From Ardenticatenaceae bacterium (GTDB lineage Bacteria > Chloroflexota > Anaerolineae > Promineifilales > Promineifilaceae): a stretch of 64,000 nucleotides of DNA. A program made the translations under genes and the position numbers. Below the pieces are notes generated by a model. The model made no database searches, was not told the origin of the DNA, and saw only the letters and a list, made by a program, of their open reading frames with translations. The stretch is from the NCBI GenBank assembly GCA_020634455.1, contig JACKBQ010000001.1:4092001-4156000 (forward strand), given 5' to 3'. Every line of letters starts with the position of its first letter. Within the stretch, counting starts at the first letter, position 1. Below are positions 18,001-25,104 of the stretch, piece after piece.

Positions 18001-18392
18001 CCGTCTTGCTCCAACAGATAAATATAAGCCCGGTCGCAATGAGTAAAATCCACCAAATCAACCAGAGCATCATTAATACCCGTATCCATGTCCTCAACAG
18101 GTTGATTGATGAATTTGCTGGAAATTGTGGTGAGAATCTTGTCAAAGATTATCCGGCGCTGGAGTCTGCGTTCTGTGTTTTTGTGGCCAACTATTTCTCG
18201 CTCTAGCTGCTCATTAGAAAGCTTTAAAGCGGCCGTATGGGTCTTGATTTGCTTTTCTAGCAGATGATTGGTGTGTTGCAACCGGTCACGTTCCGCATAT
18301 AACGACGCTTCGGTTTGCCCACTGGGTCGTTCAACTCTCTGCTCTGGATGGTTACTCTTAAACATAATGGTGCCGCGTTTTGTTTGAAGCAA
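15063..18392 (-). CDS. Very large hybrid sensor kinase (coil-GAF-PAS-GAF-PAS-HisKA-HATPase-REC)
   Basis: A cytoplasmic hybrid kinase of 1109 residues (1100 if the ATG at 18365 is used; neither start has a clear ribosome site). In order: N-terminal coiled coil, GAF (about 85-255), PAS (about 265-385, SYVNPAYAEMLGYDPEQLIG), GAF (about 395-565), PAS (about 585-705, CTYANPVTLHTLGY), and HisKA with the phosphoacceptor in MSHELRTPLNAILG. The HATPase follows (N-box LLSNAVKFTPTGG, G-boxes DTGIGI and GTGLGLSL), then a C-terminal receiver (LLVEDNETS, LMNIQIPELDG). The receiver has Asn (LMNIQIP) where the phosphorylatable Asp is expected (normally MDxxMP), so that domain may be unable to accept phosphate. 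There are no membrane helices, so it senses internal signals. Confidence 0.93.
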   Translation of the reverse strand: MLQTKRGTIMFKSNHPEQRVERPSGQTEASLYAERDRLQHTNHLLEKQIKTHTAALKLSNEQLEREIVGHKNTERRLQRRIIFDKILTTISSKFINQPVEDMDTGINDALVDLVDFTHCDRAYIYLLEQDGRSFKNTHGWRRNNRLAAFIDFATLPTNLFLNWLPRLQRQEAFQVEQVGTQSEETSSERKLLAMQGVGTALVIPLVFSNETIGFLGLDSAKKTPPWEQDFIEPIKMLGAIFVNALTQQKVERTLNEERNFAQQIMCTMGQGLVVATVEGTFSYVNPAYAEMLGYDPEQLIGKTALDVTCQPDHHKLIQAQMQNLEGLTTLYEARLGRTDGSWVYAVINSVPNRDQQGKIIGTISTVTDLTDRRNAEAQIEANAEEVKLIYNAAVQLFKPSSVQELAEQIAAITINELGFDTCGVLLLNRPLKLSTDRINLQPIAHDSYLTWLAKVGRFQNEKGGKILLKDKGLVATAVRQGELIYVPDVTLDSRCTPDNTYTLSVMVIPLRAYNNIIGAIVLQSPYKNGFDERARRIIAVFTENAGLALETVRLYDELRYHTQELELQINERNRIERALRTSEQQYKQLVENATDIIYRTDAEGYCTYANPVTLHTLGYTDENDLIGRHFTDFIHPDHKRMLEQAYNNQQTEKTPNTYIEFVALNKDQDKIWLGQNVQLITKQGNVVGFQAMARDITKRRETEDKLRVRSNELNATNAKLAKALRAKDEFLANMSHELRTPLNAILGKAEILLEGLHGTLTEKQEASIKVISDSGNHLLELINDILDMAKIEAGKIQLDIQKVSLLNVCESSLQFVRQTAYKKEIRLKADIDPKLKTCLSDERRLKQILINLLSNAVKFTPTGGEVGLNVLNDPKGDAIQFQVWDTGIGISSEDMDQLFQPFMQLDSSLARSHEGTGLGLSLVYRLTEMHGGSVSLESQVGVGSCFTITLPNTPQLNAAQLQALARKDRKKFAPKQLDNYAPGEEPLILLVEDNETSLKTVLEYLPVWGYRLAMAHSGPEALQRAQDVRPDIILMNIQIPELDGLTVIRQLRREAMFNNTPIVTLTALAMPGDRERCLEAGANEYLSKPIQLRKLVTVVSDLLFTREFV

Positions 18393-18795
18393 ATAACAGT
18401 AAAGATTTTGAAAAACGAAAGGCGATTTCTCTGGATTTTGCTCAGATAAAAACCAATTTCGCCTTTGTTCTTATCAACATTCTTGTTGGTTTTTACAGGA
18501 ATTGATGTAGTTTGCTCTTCTTTTTCAATAAGTAATCCAATCATAGGTAAGGCAAAAATAGGTGACAATAGCCTTCATGTATCAGATGAAAGGCTCAAGC
18601 GCGGGCAAATAGTCCTTGTAAAGACACAAACGGTTTTTTCACGGCGATAGTGCGAGATTTTCACGGACTGAGGGTTCTGGATATGACATAATTCTGGCAA
18701 CAGCTATCTTTTAGGTCGCAGCAATACGGCTATTGCTTGTGACCTGCAACCTTTATGGGGAGCTTGACTGAAATCCAGTCGGGCTAAAAAATGAA
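18393..18795. other. Intergenic region between divergent kinase and PilN-like genes
   Basis: About 400 AT-richer bases without a convincing gene. Short ORFs here lack ribosome sites and family resemblance. It should hold the promoters of both divergent units. A repeated TTTTCACGG motif (about 18636 and 18658) is the only regularity I noticed. Confidence 0.5.
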
Positions 18796-20652
18796 GTGCA
18801 AACAGACAGTCCATTTGATTTAGATGAGTTAGACACCCTGGAAGAGCCAGAAAGCTCGCGCCAATTTGGCCCTATGACCTTGTGGCTGGGCGTGCTAGGG
18901 CTGGCAATCCTGTTTATTCCGCTCTATTTGATGGCCAATACCCTGGAGGGTGAGGTGGCACGAATGGGGTCGGAGATTGTGCCGCTGCAAACGGCGCTGG
19001 CCTCCACCCCTGGCCCCCCTGCGCAGGCGCAGGAACTGATTGTGACGCTAACGGCCGTTCATCAACAAACCGACCAGATGGACGCTATCTTGCCCACGCT
19101 TGCAGCCGAAAATGTAGATTGGAATGCCGCCATGAACGCCATCAACGATGTGGATGGCACCGGGCTGGCCCTAACTAGCCTTGAGCAAAACGGCAACCAA
19201 CTGGTGATTCGCGGCCGCGCCCAAAACGATGGGTTTGTAACCGACTATGCGCGTCAGCTAGAAAATTCTGGGCAATTTAGCCAGGTCGTTATCCAATCCA
19301 TCGCCCAGCTAACTGAGCCATTTCAATCCCCCACGCCTACACCGCTGCTGCCCACCACAACCGCCACCACTGCCGCCACCAGTACGCGAGCGGCAACGGC
19401 CGTTCCTACCCAAATCCCCGCCACAACCGGCCCAACCGCCACGCCCACACCCAAACTCACCGACGATTTTGAATGGGACGACACCCAGGCCAAACCAATT
19501 TTTGTCGGCGCACCGGCTCAACTGCACAACTTTTACCCCAATTTCGACGTGGATCATGTTGTTTTTTTGGCCAAAGTAGGGCGCAGTTACGAAATCAGCA
19601 CCGATTTTTTGGCTCCAGGAGTAGATACTTTTTTGAGCGTCAGTTACGACACCACGACGCTGGAAAATGACGACGCAGCTCTGGGCACTCTGGCCTCCAG
19701 CATCACAATACAAGCTCCACCAGACCGGGACGTGGAAGTTCTGGTGCGCGTTACCAATCGCGGCGTTTACGGGGCAGATAAATGGTATGATTTGCAGGTG
19801 CTAGAAGTGGTCCCCACCACGCCCACCCCCACCATTACCCCCACCAATGCGCCGCCCACGCTCACCCCATCGCCCACCGTAGATTTGCGCGATGTTTACG
19901 AACCCAACGACATTGATCCCAATCCTATTGCCGTGGGTGAGACGCAAATTCATAACTTTTACCCTAGTGGGGATGTGGACAAGGTTGGCTTTTTGGTAAA
20001 GAACGGCCGTTTCTACCAAATTCTTACCTCACAGTTAGGGGTGGGAGTGGATACGGCCGTTACCGTCAACTTCAACGGCGAAACGTGGAGCAACGACGAT
20101 TACGATCTGCCCGGCTCTGGCAATTTTGCCTCTGCCGTTTGCTTCCCTGCCCAGGCGAATGGAACGGCCGTAGCCACCATCAACAACGTGGGGCAGCAGT
20201 ACGACCCCAGCAAAACATACATCGTTTCTGTGCAGGAAGTGCCCTTTTTAACGGTAAACCCGGAAGAACTGGACTTCGGCTCAGTGGCCGCAGGCAGCGC
20301 CAGCCCGCTTTCCTTGCCCCTGCAAATCGAGGGCACCGAACCGCTAGCCTGGGACGTAACCACCGAGACACCCTGGCTAACCACCGACGTGATCACTGGC
20401 ACCACCCCCGCCGCGCTCAACGTACAGGCGAACATTTCTGGTCTGGCTGTGGGCACTCACGAAGGGGAAATTACCCTAGGTTGGGCCAATTTTTGCCGCC
20501 AAACTATACCAGTTACCATAAAAATCAATCCGGTACAAAGTGAACTGCCTGCGGGCAACGGCCGTTTCTTCCCCGTTGCCAAAGTTGCCCAGCGTCAATC
20601 TGGCGCGGTTGAGTTTGTCATTATCGTCACGCTAAAGGCGGTGGAACCGTAA
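18796..20652 (+). CDS. PilN-like membrane protein with two PPC-like domains and a BACON-type domain
   Basis: A protein of 618 residues starting at GTG 18796, the only start after an in-frame stop at 18769. An acidic cytoplasmic tail is followed by one membrane helix (about 29-47). A coiled-coil plus ferredoxin-like segment (about 50-170) has the layout of PilN (helix, long coil, SLEQNGNQLVIRGRAQN, GQFSQVVIQSI). Thr/Pro linkers then separate two repeats of about 110 residues (DDFEWDD...HNFYPNFDVDHVVF and EPNDIDPNP...HNFYPSGDVDKVGF), which look like pre-peptidase C-terminal (PPC) domains. A C-terminal BACON-type domain follows (LDFGSVAAGSASPLSLPLQI, ETPWLTT). Ordinary PilN is about 200 residues; the extracellular extension is unusual. 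Its stop overlaps the next gene's start by one base. Confidence 0.72.
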   Translation: MQTDSPFDLDELDTLEEPESSRQFGPMTLWLGVLGLAILFIPLYLMANTLEGEVARMGSEIVPLQTALASTPGPPAQAQELIVTLTAVHQQTDQMDAILPTLAAENVDWNAAMNAINDVDGTGLALTSLEQNGNQLVIRGRAQNDGFVTDYARQLENSGQFSQVVIQSIAQLTEPFQSPTPTPLLPTTTATTAATSTRAATAVPTQIPATTGPTATPTPKLTDDFEWDDTQAKPIFVGAPAQLHNFYPNFDVDHVVFLAKVGRSYEISTDFLAPGVDTFLSVSYDTTTLENDDAALGTLASSITIQAPPDRDVEVLVRVTNRGVYGADKWYDLQVLEVVPTTPTPTITPTNAPPTLTPSPTVDLRDVYEPNDIDPNPIAVGETQIHNFYPSGDVDKVGFLVKNGRFYQILTSQLGVGVDTAVTVNFNGETWSNDDYDLPGSGNFASAVCFPAQANGTAVATINNVGQQYDPSKTYIVSVQEVPFLTVNPEELDFGSVAAGSASPLSLPLQIEGTEPLAWDVTTETPWLTTDVITGTTPAALNVQANISGLAVGTHEGEITLGWANFCRQTIPVTIKINPVQSELPAGNGRFFPVAKVAQRQSGAVEFVIIVTLKAVEP

Positions 20653-21782
20653 TGGATTTTGAGCTGGATTTTGAAGCAATTCTGGATTACCTGCGGGAAA
20701 ATCTGTTCACCGTGTTGGCCATTGTCATCATGGCGCTACTGGTGGTGGGCTACCTCGTTTTTACCGTCCGTACCCTGGTGCCCAACTGGCAGCAGCGCAC
20801 CGAACTCGCCGCAGCTTCGGCCACGGTAGAAGCTGCGTATGCCGACCGTGCGGCCCAGCAGCAGGCGGTGGCCGGGCAAATTAGCCAGCAAATTGAAACA
20901 GCCCAGGCGGATTTTGACGAGACGGCCAATCGGTTTCTGACGGAAGCGCAGGCGGCGGCTTTTTTGGATGGTTTGTACGACAGCGCGTCGCAAACGGCCG
21001 TAACCATCACAGAGTTGCAGGCGCAGGCGGTGCCCCAAGGGGCAGCCGTGGGCGGTGAAAAGCCCGTCTACGACACGCGCCAGTTTCGGCTGGAGGTGAC
21101 CGGGGCGCTGTCGCAATTGACGCAATTTGTGGGGCGCATTCAGCAAACGGCCGTTCCCAGCGTTAGCCTGCAAAATTTAGCCATCACCGAAGGACAGGCT
21201 GAAAATTTGGCCGTGCTCACCCTGGATTTGCTGCTTTACACCTCCCCATTTTCCACCGGAGAATCGGTAGCCAACCTGCCCGACCCACTGCCGACCACAC
21301 AAGCAACGGCCGTACCGCAGCCCACCGCCACCCCGTCCCCCACGCCCCAGCCAGACGTCAGCAGCCTGTTAGCCCAGCTGGATGACCCTTGGGCCGCCGA
21401 AAATTGGCCCGAAGTCATTCGCCTCATTCAGGAAATTCGCCAGCAAGCTCCCAACGAGCCGGGCATGGCCGAAAAATTGTATGCTGCGCGGGTGAACTAC
21501 GGCTATCAACTGGCCGACGCGGGGGATACAGGCGGCGCGGCTGAACAGTTTGAGCAAGCGTTGGCCATCTTCCCTCAAGGTGCCGAGGCGGAAGCGGGCT
21601 TGCAATCGCTTTTTGCCCCTGCACCCACCGCCACGCCAGAAACCACCATCTACGTGGTGCAGCGCGGCGATACGCTTTTCTCGATTGCCCGCCGCTTTAA
21701 TTCCACGGTGGACGCGGTAAAAGCAGCCAATGGCCTGGTAAGCAACAACATCACCCCTGGTCAACAGCTAATCATTCCCTAA
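20652..21782 (+). CDS. PilO-like membrane protein with C-terminal LysM domain
   Basis: A protein of 376 residues with a short cytoplasmic end, one helix (about 18-38), a coiled coil (45-100) and a PilO-like fold (about 105-200; YDTRQFRLEVTGALSQLTQFVGRI followed by LSLQNLAITEG-type strands). A Pro/Thr linker, a helical TPR-like stretch (about 235-320) and a C-terminal LysM domain (YVVQRGDTLFSIARRF ... NNITPGQQLIIP) follow. PilN and PilO form the alignment complex of type IV pili, and LysM binds peptidoglycan, so this chain could fix the complex to the wall. The ATG shares a base with the upstream stop codon. No pilM, pilB or pilQ is nearby, so whether the pair serves a pilus or the adjacent archaellum is open. 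Confidence 0.72.
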   Translation: MDFELDFEAILDYLRENLFTVLAIVIMALLVVGYLVFTVRTLVPNWQQRTELAAASATVEAAYADRAAQQQAVAGQISQQIETAQADFDETANRFLTEAQAAAFLDGLYDSASQTAVTITELQAQAVPQGAAVGGEKPVYDTRQFRLEVTGALSQLTQFVGRIQQTAVPSVSLQNLAITEGQAENLAVLTLDLLLYTSPFSTGESVANLPDPLPTTQATAVPQPTATPSPTPQPDVSSLLAQLDDPWAAENWPEVIRLIQEIRQQAPNEPGMAEKLYAARVNYGYQLADAGDTGGAAEQFEQALAIFPQGAEAEAGLQSLFAPAPTATPETTIYVVQRGDTLFSIARRFNSTVDAVKAANGLVSNNITPGQQLIIP

Positions 21783-21812
21783 CCTTCCCATAAAAAGAAA
21801 GAAACATCTCCT

Positions 21813-21860
21813 CCTGAAGCAAGTGGCCTAAACTTTATGGTTTGGGCTACTTGCTTCAGG
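21813..21860. terminator. Long inverted repeat between convergent genes
   Basis: Arms beginning CCTGAAGCAAGT and ending ACTTGCTTCAGG, continuing inward as CTAAAC / GTTTGG, form a stem of about 20 bases around a short AT loop. It lies between two convergent genes and covers the last codons of the minus-strand gene, so it probably ends transcription from both sides. Confidence 0.7.
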
Positions 21861-22479
21861 CCAATGTGCGCTCAGCACGCCACATTGGGGATTCGTCGTA
21901 ATCAAAGTAGCGGGCTTTGTGCAGGGTGAGTGCGTTGTATTGGTGGATGCCGTGGGGGAGACGGCCGTTATAAATCCGAACCGAGTGATAAAAACCAGGG
22001 GACAATTCATACACCGCTTTGGCGTGGGCTTCGCTGCGGCTCCAGTGCATTTGGGCTTCCTCATTAATAAAAAGCACCAGATTGGCGAAGTTGCCATCTT
22101 TTAGCTGCATGGTGCAGTAGCTGCATAGCCCTTCATTTTTGGGTATCTCTTTCAGCAAAACCAGATCAAATTCCTGGGCCAGCTCAATATTTAGTTGCGA
22201 GCGGCTTTGCCCAAAAAAACCGACCACGTGTAGCAAACTATCCGTCTTAAAATGGTGCGGATGAGCCAGCACTTGCCGCTGAACCCAGCCGCTTTGGCCC
22301 GGCAGGTTGTGCAAAATGGTTTGGGGAATATCTGGCACCATGTGTGGGTTTTGCAGGGTGAGGCAAAGCTGTTGGGCCATGTAGCGTAGCGTTTCCAGGT
22401 CGCCGGGGACGTGCTTGGGGTGGGTAAACGGCCGTTCGTCCAGAATGTGGGTGGGGGATAAATGAACGACGCTCTCCAT
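21856..22479 (-). CDS. Conserved-looking protein of unknown function
   Basis: A soluble protein of about 207 residues that I cannot place in a family. It starts at 22479, supported by an AAGGAGGT ribosome site 10 bases upstream; a GTG or ATG further up (22509) is less likely. Notable stretches are HPKHVPGDLETLRYMAQQL, SGWVQRQVLAHPHHFKTDSLLHVVGFFG, a CxxC-like CSYC near the middle, and a C-terminal PGFYHSVRIYNGRLPHGI. There is no signal peptide or membrane helix. It lies 70 bases downstream of the ammonia-lyase-like gene on the same strand, with a hairpin repeat between, so the two may be co-transcribed. Confidence 0.8.
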   Translation of the reverse strand: MESVVHLSPTHILDERPFTHPKHVPGDLETLRYMAQQLCLTLQNPHMVPDIPQTILHNLPGQSGWVQRQVLAHPHHFKTDSLLHVVGFFGQSRSQLNIELAQEFDLVLLKEIPKNEGLCSYCTMQLKDGNFANLVLFINEEAQMHWSRSEAHAKAVYELSPGFYHSVRIYNGRLPHGIHQYNALTLHKARYFDYDESPMWRAERTLA

Positions 22480-22514
22480 GATGTTGTGTACCTCCTTCTC
22501 TCTTCGCAAATAAT

Positions 22515-22545
22515 CCTCCGGGAGGTGCCCAAAACCTCCCGAAGG
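22515..22545. repeat. CCTCCGGGAGGT hairpin repeat
   Basis: Near-perfect 12-base arms (CCTCCGGGAGGT and ACCTCCCGAAGG) with a short loop, and the left arm is itself palindromic. The core matches the inverted repeat at 9483-9529. It lies between two minus-strand genes and just upstream of the ribosome site of the downstream gene. Confidence 0.6.
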
Positions 22546-22549
22546 TTGG

Positions 22550-23785
22550 TTAGTTTGAATGCAAAAATTTTTGCATTTCGTTGTAATGGGTTAGCGGCGA
22601 CCCGTGCAGCAGGCCGGGGCGGGTGGCCAGGGCAATGTGGGTTGTCAGAGACGTGTCGCTGCCAGAGAGGATGACGGGGTGGTTTTGGGTGTGGGCGTAT
22701 TGAACGGCCGTAATTCCCACCTCCAAATTCCCCAAACGCGGCAGTTCAATGTGGATCATTTGGCAAATGGAGGCGTCGGCAAACTGCTGCACCGCTGCCA
22801 GAGAATCCACCCAGGCATCGGCCACAAGCTGCGCCTTCAGGCGGCGAGCGCGACAGAAGCTGCTCAATTCTTTCAGCTGGCTTCGCTGAGCCGCTGCATC
22901 TTCACGCCAAACCGGGTTTTGGATGCGCAATTCATACGGTTTGCCCGCCTGCTCCAGGCCGTAAATTGCCCCCAAAATCTTGCCGCTGTTCTGCTCAAAC
23001 AGCTCGCCAAAACCCCCGCGCAAATCCAAATGTAGTTTCGGCGCGTACTCTGGGTTAAGCGAGGGCAGCCAGGCGGCAATCTGGCGCACATGCTGTTGCA
23101 GCCGCTCACCGTTAGCGCCAAGGTTGGCTTTGAGATTGGTATTGCCTGTGGTATGACCCAAAGAAGCCACTTGGCTGGCCAAAATGGAGTGCGCGGCCTG
23201 GATATTTTCGTCGTTGAGGGGAATTTGCAGCGGCACGGCCGTTTCCCCCCAATCGAGCCCATATTCCCGCGCCAGCAACGCCGCCACCGTTACCCGATTC
23301 ACCGCCGCCACCGCTGGCAGCAGCGCCGCCGTAAGACCATATTGCAAGGCTGGATGCAACGGCCGTTCCACCGTCACCTGTTCTTGTTTCGGAGTTGCGA
23401 CTTCTTCTTCCGCCAAAAAGCCGGTAATCAAACTGCGCCGAGAAATGGCCCCGGTGATTGGCTCTGGTTTTGGCGGAATGATTTTTGTGTAGCGGAACGT
23501 TTCGGAGAGCGGCAGCAGCTTTTGGGCCAACGGCCGAAATTCGGCAGCAGGTTGGCCTTGCCACAGCGGGCGCACCACAGTTTTTACGGTTTCAGTCGCC
23601 TGACTGGGGTCAAAAACGGCCGTTTCTCCACCACGAGAGGCCGCAGGCGCATCTACACAATCAGCCCAAAACTGCTGCCCGTTGCTCAGCTGCAAACCAA
23701 CTGTGAGTTGAAAACGGCCGTTGGGCATCAGCGTAGGCACCGCAAAAACGAAGGAAATGAGTAGCGTTTCAGACATGGACTTCAT
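22550..23785 (-). CDS. Methylaspartate ammonia-lyase homologue (enolase superfamily) lacking key active-site residues
   Basis: A protein of 411 residues (408 from the ATG at 23776) that aligns by eye with 3-methylaspartate ammonia-lyase of glutamate fermentation. Shared features are LHPALQYGLTAALL, LHLDLRGGFG for HIDVYGTIG, a VADAW strand for VADEW, HIELPRLGN for QIKTPDLGG and HYNEM near the end. His and two metal-binding Asp positions are kept (LGHTT, LHLDL, VADAW). The metal ligand Glu of RIEGP is Gln (RIQNP), and the catalytic Lys of QIKTPD is Glu (HIELPR, about residue 347). No mutE/mutS-like gene lies nearby. It is therefore either a diverged enzyme with another substrate or a non-catalytic relative. 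The first codons face a divergent gene with overlapping start codons. Confidence 0.78.
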   Translation of the reverse strand: MKSMSETLLISFVFAVPTLMPNGRFQLTVGLQLSNGQQFWADCVDAPAASRGGETAVFDPSQATETVKTVVRPLWQGQPAAEFRPLAQKLLPLSETFRYTKIIPPKPEPITGAISRRSLITGFLAEEEVATPKQEQVTVERPLHPALQYGLTAALLPAVAAVNRVTVAALLAREYGLDWGETAVPLQIPLNDENIQAAHSILASQVASLGHTTGNTNLKANLGANGERLQQHVRQIAAWLPSLNPEYAPKLHLDLRGGFGELFEQNSGKILGAIYGLEQAGKPYELRIQNPVWREDAAAQRSQLKELSSFCRARRLKAQLVADAWVDSLAAVQQFADASICQMIHIELPRLGNLEVGITAVQYAHTQNHPVILSGSDTSLTTHIALATRPGLLHGSPLTHYNEMQKFLHSN

Positions 23786-24200
23786 AAATTCTGATTCAAC
23801 AACAAAAAGCTACGACCAACGTTTGCTGCTTGGCTGTGGCTTGCTGCTTCTGATCTTTTTCTTTGGCATTGCCTTTTCCCTGGTGGAACTCTTCCAGCGC
23901 GATCGTGAATCGGTGCGGTATCCGGGGGCAACGGCCGTTGCCGCCCACAGCAACTATAGCAGCCTACCCCGCGCCTACAACTGGGACGACACCTTCCGCA
24001 CCAACGATGGCTTTCACGCCGTCTACCAGTGGTACTCCGTCACCTTCAATATGGGCGCAGAAGCCCGCGCCAACGGTGACTGTATTCTACTCGAAACCGA
24101 CAATCAAACCTTTCTGGTCAAACGCTTCATGACCGTCACCATTTGCGGTTCCCCAAATGGCCAGCTTGTTTTTGTTGACCGCACCACCAGATTTAAATAA
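23775..24200 (+). CDS. Small single-pass membrane protein, unknown function
   Basis: A protein of about 141 residues from the ATG at 23775; an ATG at 23757 with a GAAGGA site very close to it is an alternative. A short polar N-terminus, one helix (about 18-38, LLLGCGLLLLIFFFGIAF), then an outside domain of about 100 residues with YSSLPRAYNWDDTFRTNDGF and two Cys (GDCILLE, TICGSP) that could form a disulfide. I do not recognise the family. It is divergent from the ammonia-lyase homologue, and the start codons of the two genes interlock in the tetramer CATG. There is no downstream partner on the same strand. Confidence 0.72.
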   Translation: MDFINSDSTTKSYDQRLLLGCGLLLLIFFFGIAFSLVELFQRDRESVRYPGATAVAAHSNYSSLPRAYNWDDTFRTNDGFHAVYQWYSVTFNMGAEARANGDCILLETDNQTFLVKRFMTVTICGSPNGQLVFVDRTTRFK

Positions 24201-24226
24201 GCAAACCGTATAGCTACGTGCTTATC

Positions 24227-24292
24227 ATGCCCGTGAAAACGGGAATCCACCATTAGAAAAATTTTAGATTCCCGTCTGCGTAGGAATGACAG
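24227..24292. repeat. ATTCCCG...CGGGAAT dispersed repeat pair
   Basis: GCCCGTGAAAACGGGAATCCACC and, inverted after 15 bases, GATTCCCGTCTGCGTAGGAATGACAG. A second copy pair is at 58236-58303. The unit resembles the Neisseria dRS3 type ATTCCCGCGCAGGCGGGAAT. Confidence 0.7.
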
Positions 24293-24308
24293 GTGCATGA
24301 AAAAACAA

Positions 24309-24335
24309 AAAGAGAAGGAGCGTCTCCTTCCCTTT
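24309..24335 (-). terminator. Terminator of the CBS-ACT gene
   Basis: Arms GAAGGAG (24314-24320) and CTCCTTC (24324-24330) with a 3-base loop, followed on the minus strand by a TC/T-rich tail. It lies about 30 bases beyond the CBS gene's stop. Confidence 0.7.
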
Positions 24336-24361
24336 TAGATATTTAATTCCTTCGCGCTCGC

Positions 24362-25021
24362 TTAAACCACATCGCGCACATCCACCACTTCCTGCCCATC
24401 AATCTGGCTAAAAGCCGCACGCACCTCAGCTTCTGCGGTGTCTGGAATTTTTAACACCACATCATAAAAGCCCTCTCTGCGGAAAGATGGATAGGTGCCA
24501 ACGGCCATCACGCCCCACCTGTTTTCCGCCATCACTTTCATTAACTTGGCAAATTCGCCCTGGCGGTTAGGCATACGCACCGTCACCCGCAAACCGTCTA
24601 CGGGTAGTCCCATCAATTCCTGGTATGAATGTAGCACATCCACCTCAGAAATGATGCCTTCAACGGCACCATCTGCGTCAATGACGGGCAAGCAGCCGAT
24701 TTTGTGATCGGCCATTATTTTTGCGGCGCGTTCAATCGTGCGATTAGCCCCAATTGTCAACACATCCTCTTTTTTGACCATCACATCTTTTACAGTGAGG
24801 TTGCCCAGCTGGCGGGAAATTTCCCACATATTCAAGCTGCCTAGCAAATCTGGCTTAAGAGCCAAACGGGTGCGCGTAACCAGCCCCTCTAGCCGCTTGC
24901 CATCTGAAGCAACAGGCAAATGTCGAATCTGATTTTCAGCCATAATTTGCTGCGCTTCAGTCGCCTTGGTGTTTGATGAAATGATAATCGGGTGTCGTGT
25001 CATTCGTTCTTTAACAAGCAT
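24362..25021 (-). CDS. CBS-domain pair with C-terminal ACT-like domain (AcuB-like)
   Basis: A cytoplasmic protein of 219 residues with two CBS motifs (about 1-65: MTRHPIIISSNTKATEAQQIM; about 75-135: VKDVMVKKEDVLTIGANRTIERA) joined by a short helical linker. An ACT-like ligand domain follows (about 143-215: LRVTVRMPNRQGEFAKLMKVMAENRWGVMAV). CBS pairs bind adenine nucleotides and ACT domains bind amino acids or other small metabolites, so it is a likely energy- or metabolite-sensing regulator. The same arrangement is found in AcuB-type proteins. It is a single gene with its own terminator. Confidence 0.88.
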   Translation of the reverse strand: MLVKERMTRHPIIISSNTKATEAQQIMAENQIRHLPVASDGKRLEGLVTRTRLALKPDLLGSLNMWEISRQLGNLTVKDVMVKKEDVLTIGANRTIERAAKIMADHKIGCLPVIDADGAVEGIISEVDVLHSYQELMGLPVDGLRVTVRMPNRQGEFAKLMKVMAENRWGVMAVGTYPSFRREGFYDVVLKIPDTAEAEVRAAFSQIDGQEVVDVRDVV

Positions 25022-25104
25022 CTTTGTTCCCTTCCTGTAAGTTTTCAGCTTTGCACTCGCATTTGAAATCCACGCTGCATAACATGCGTTAGCAGAAAAA
25101 TTGC

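Noticed and set aside
22550..23785. Calling the gene a working methylaspartate ammonia-lyase
   Set aside because: Substitutions at a metal ligand and at the catalytic Lys make this unsafe despite the overall similarity.
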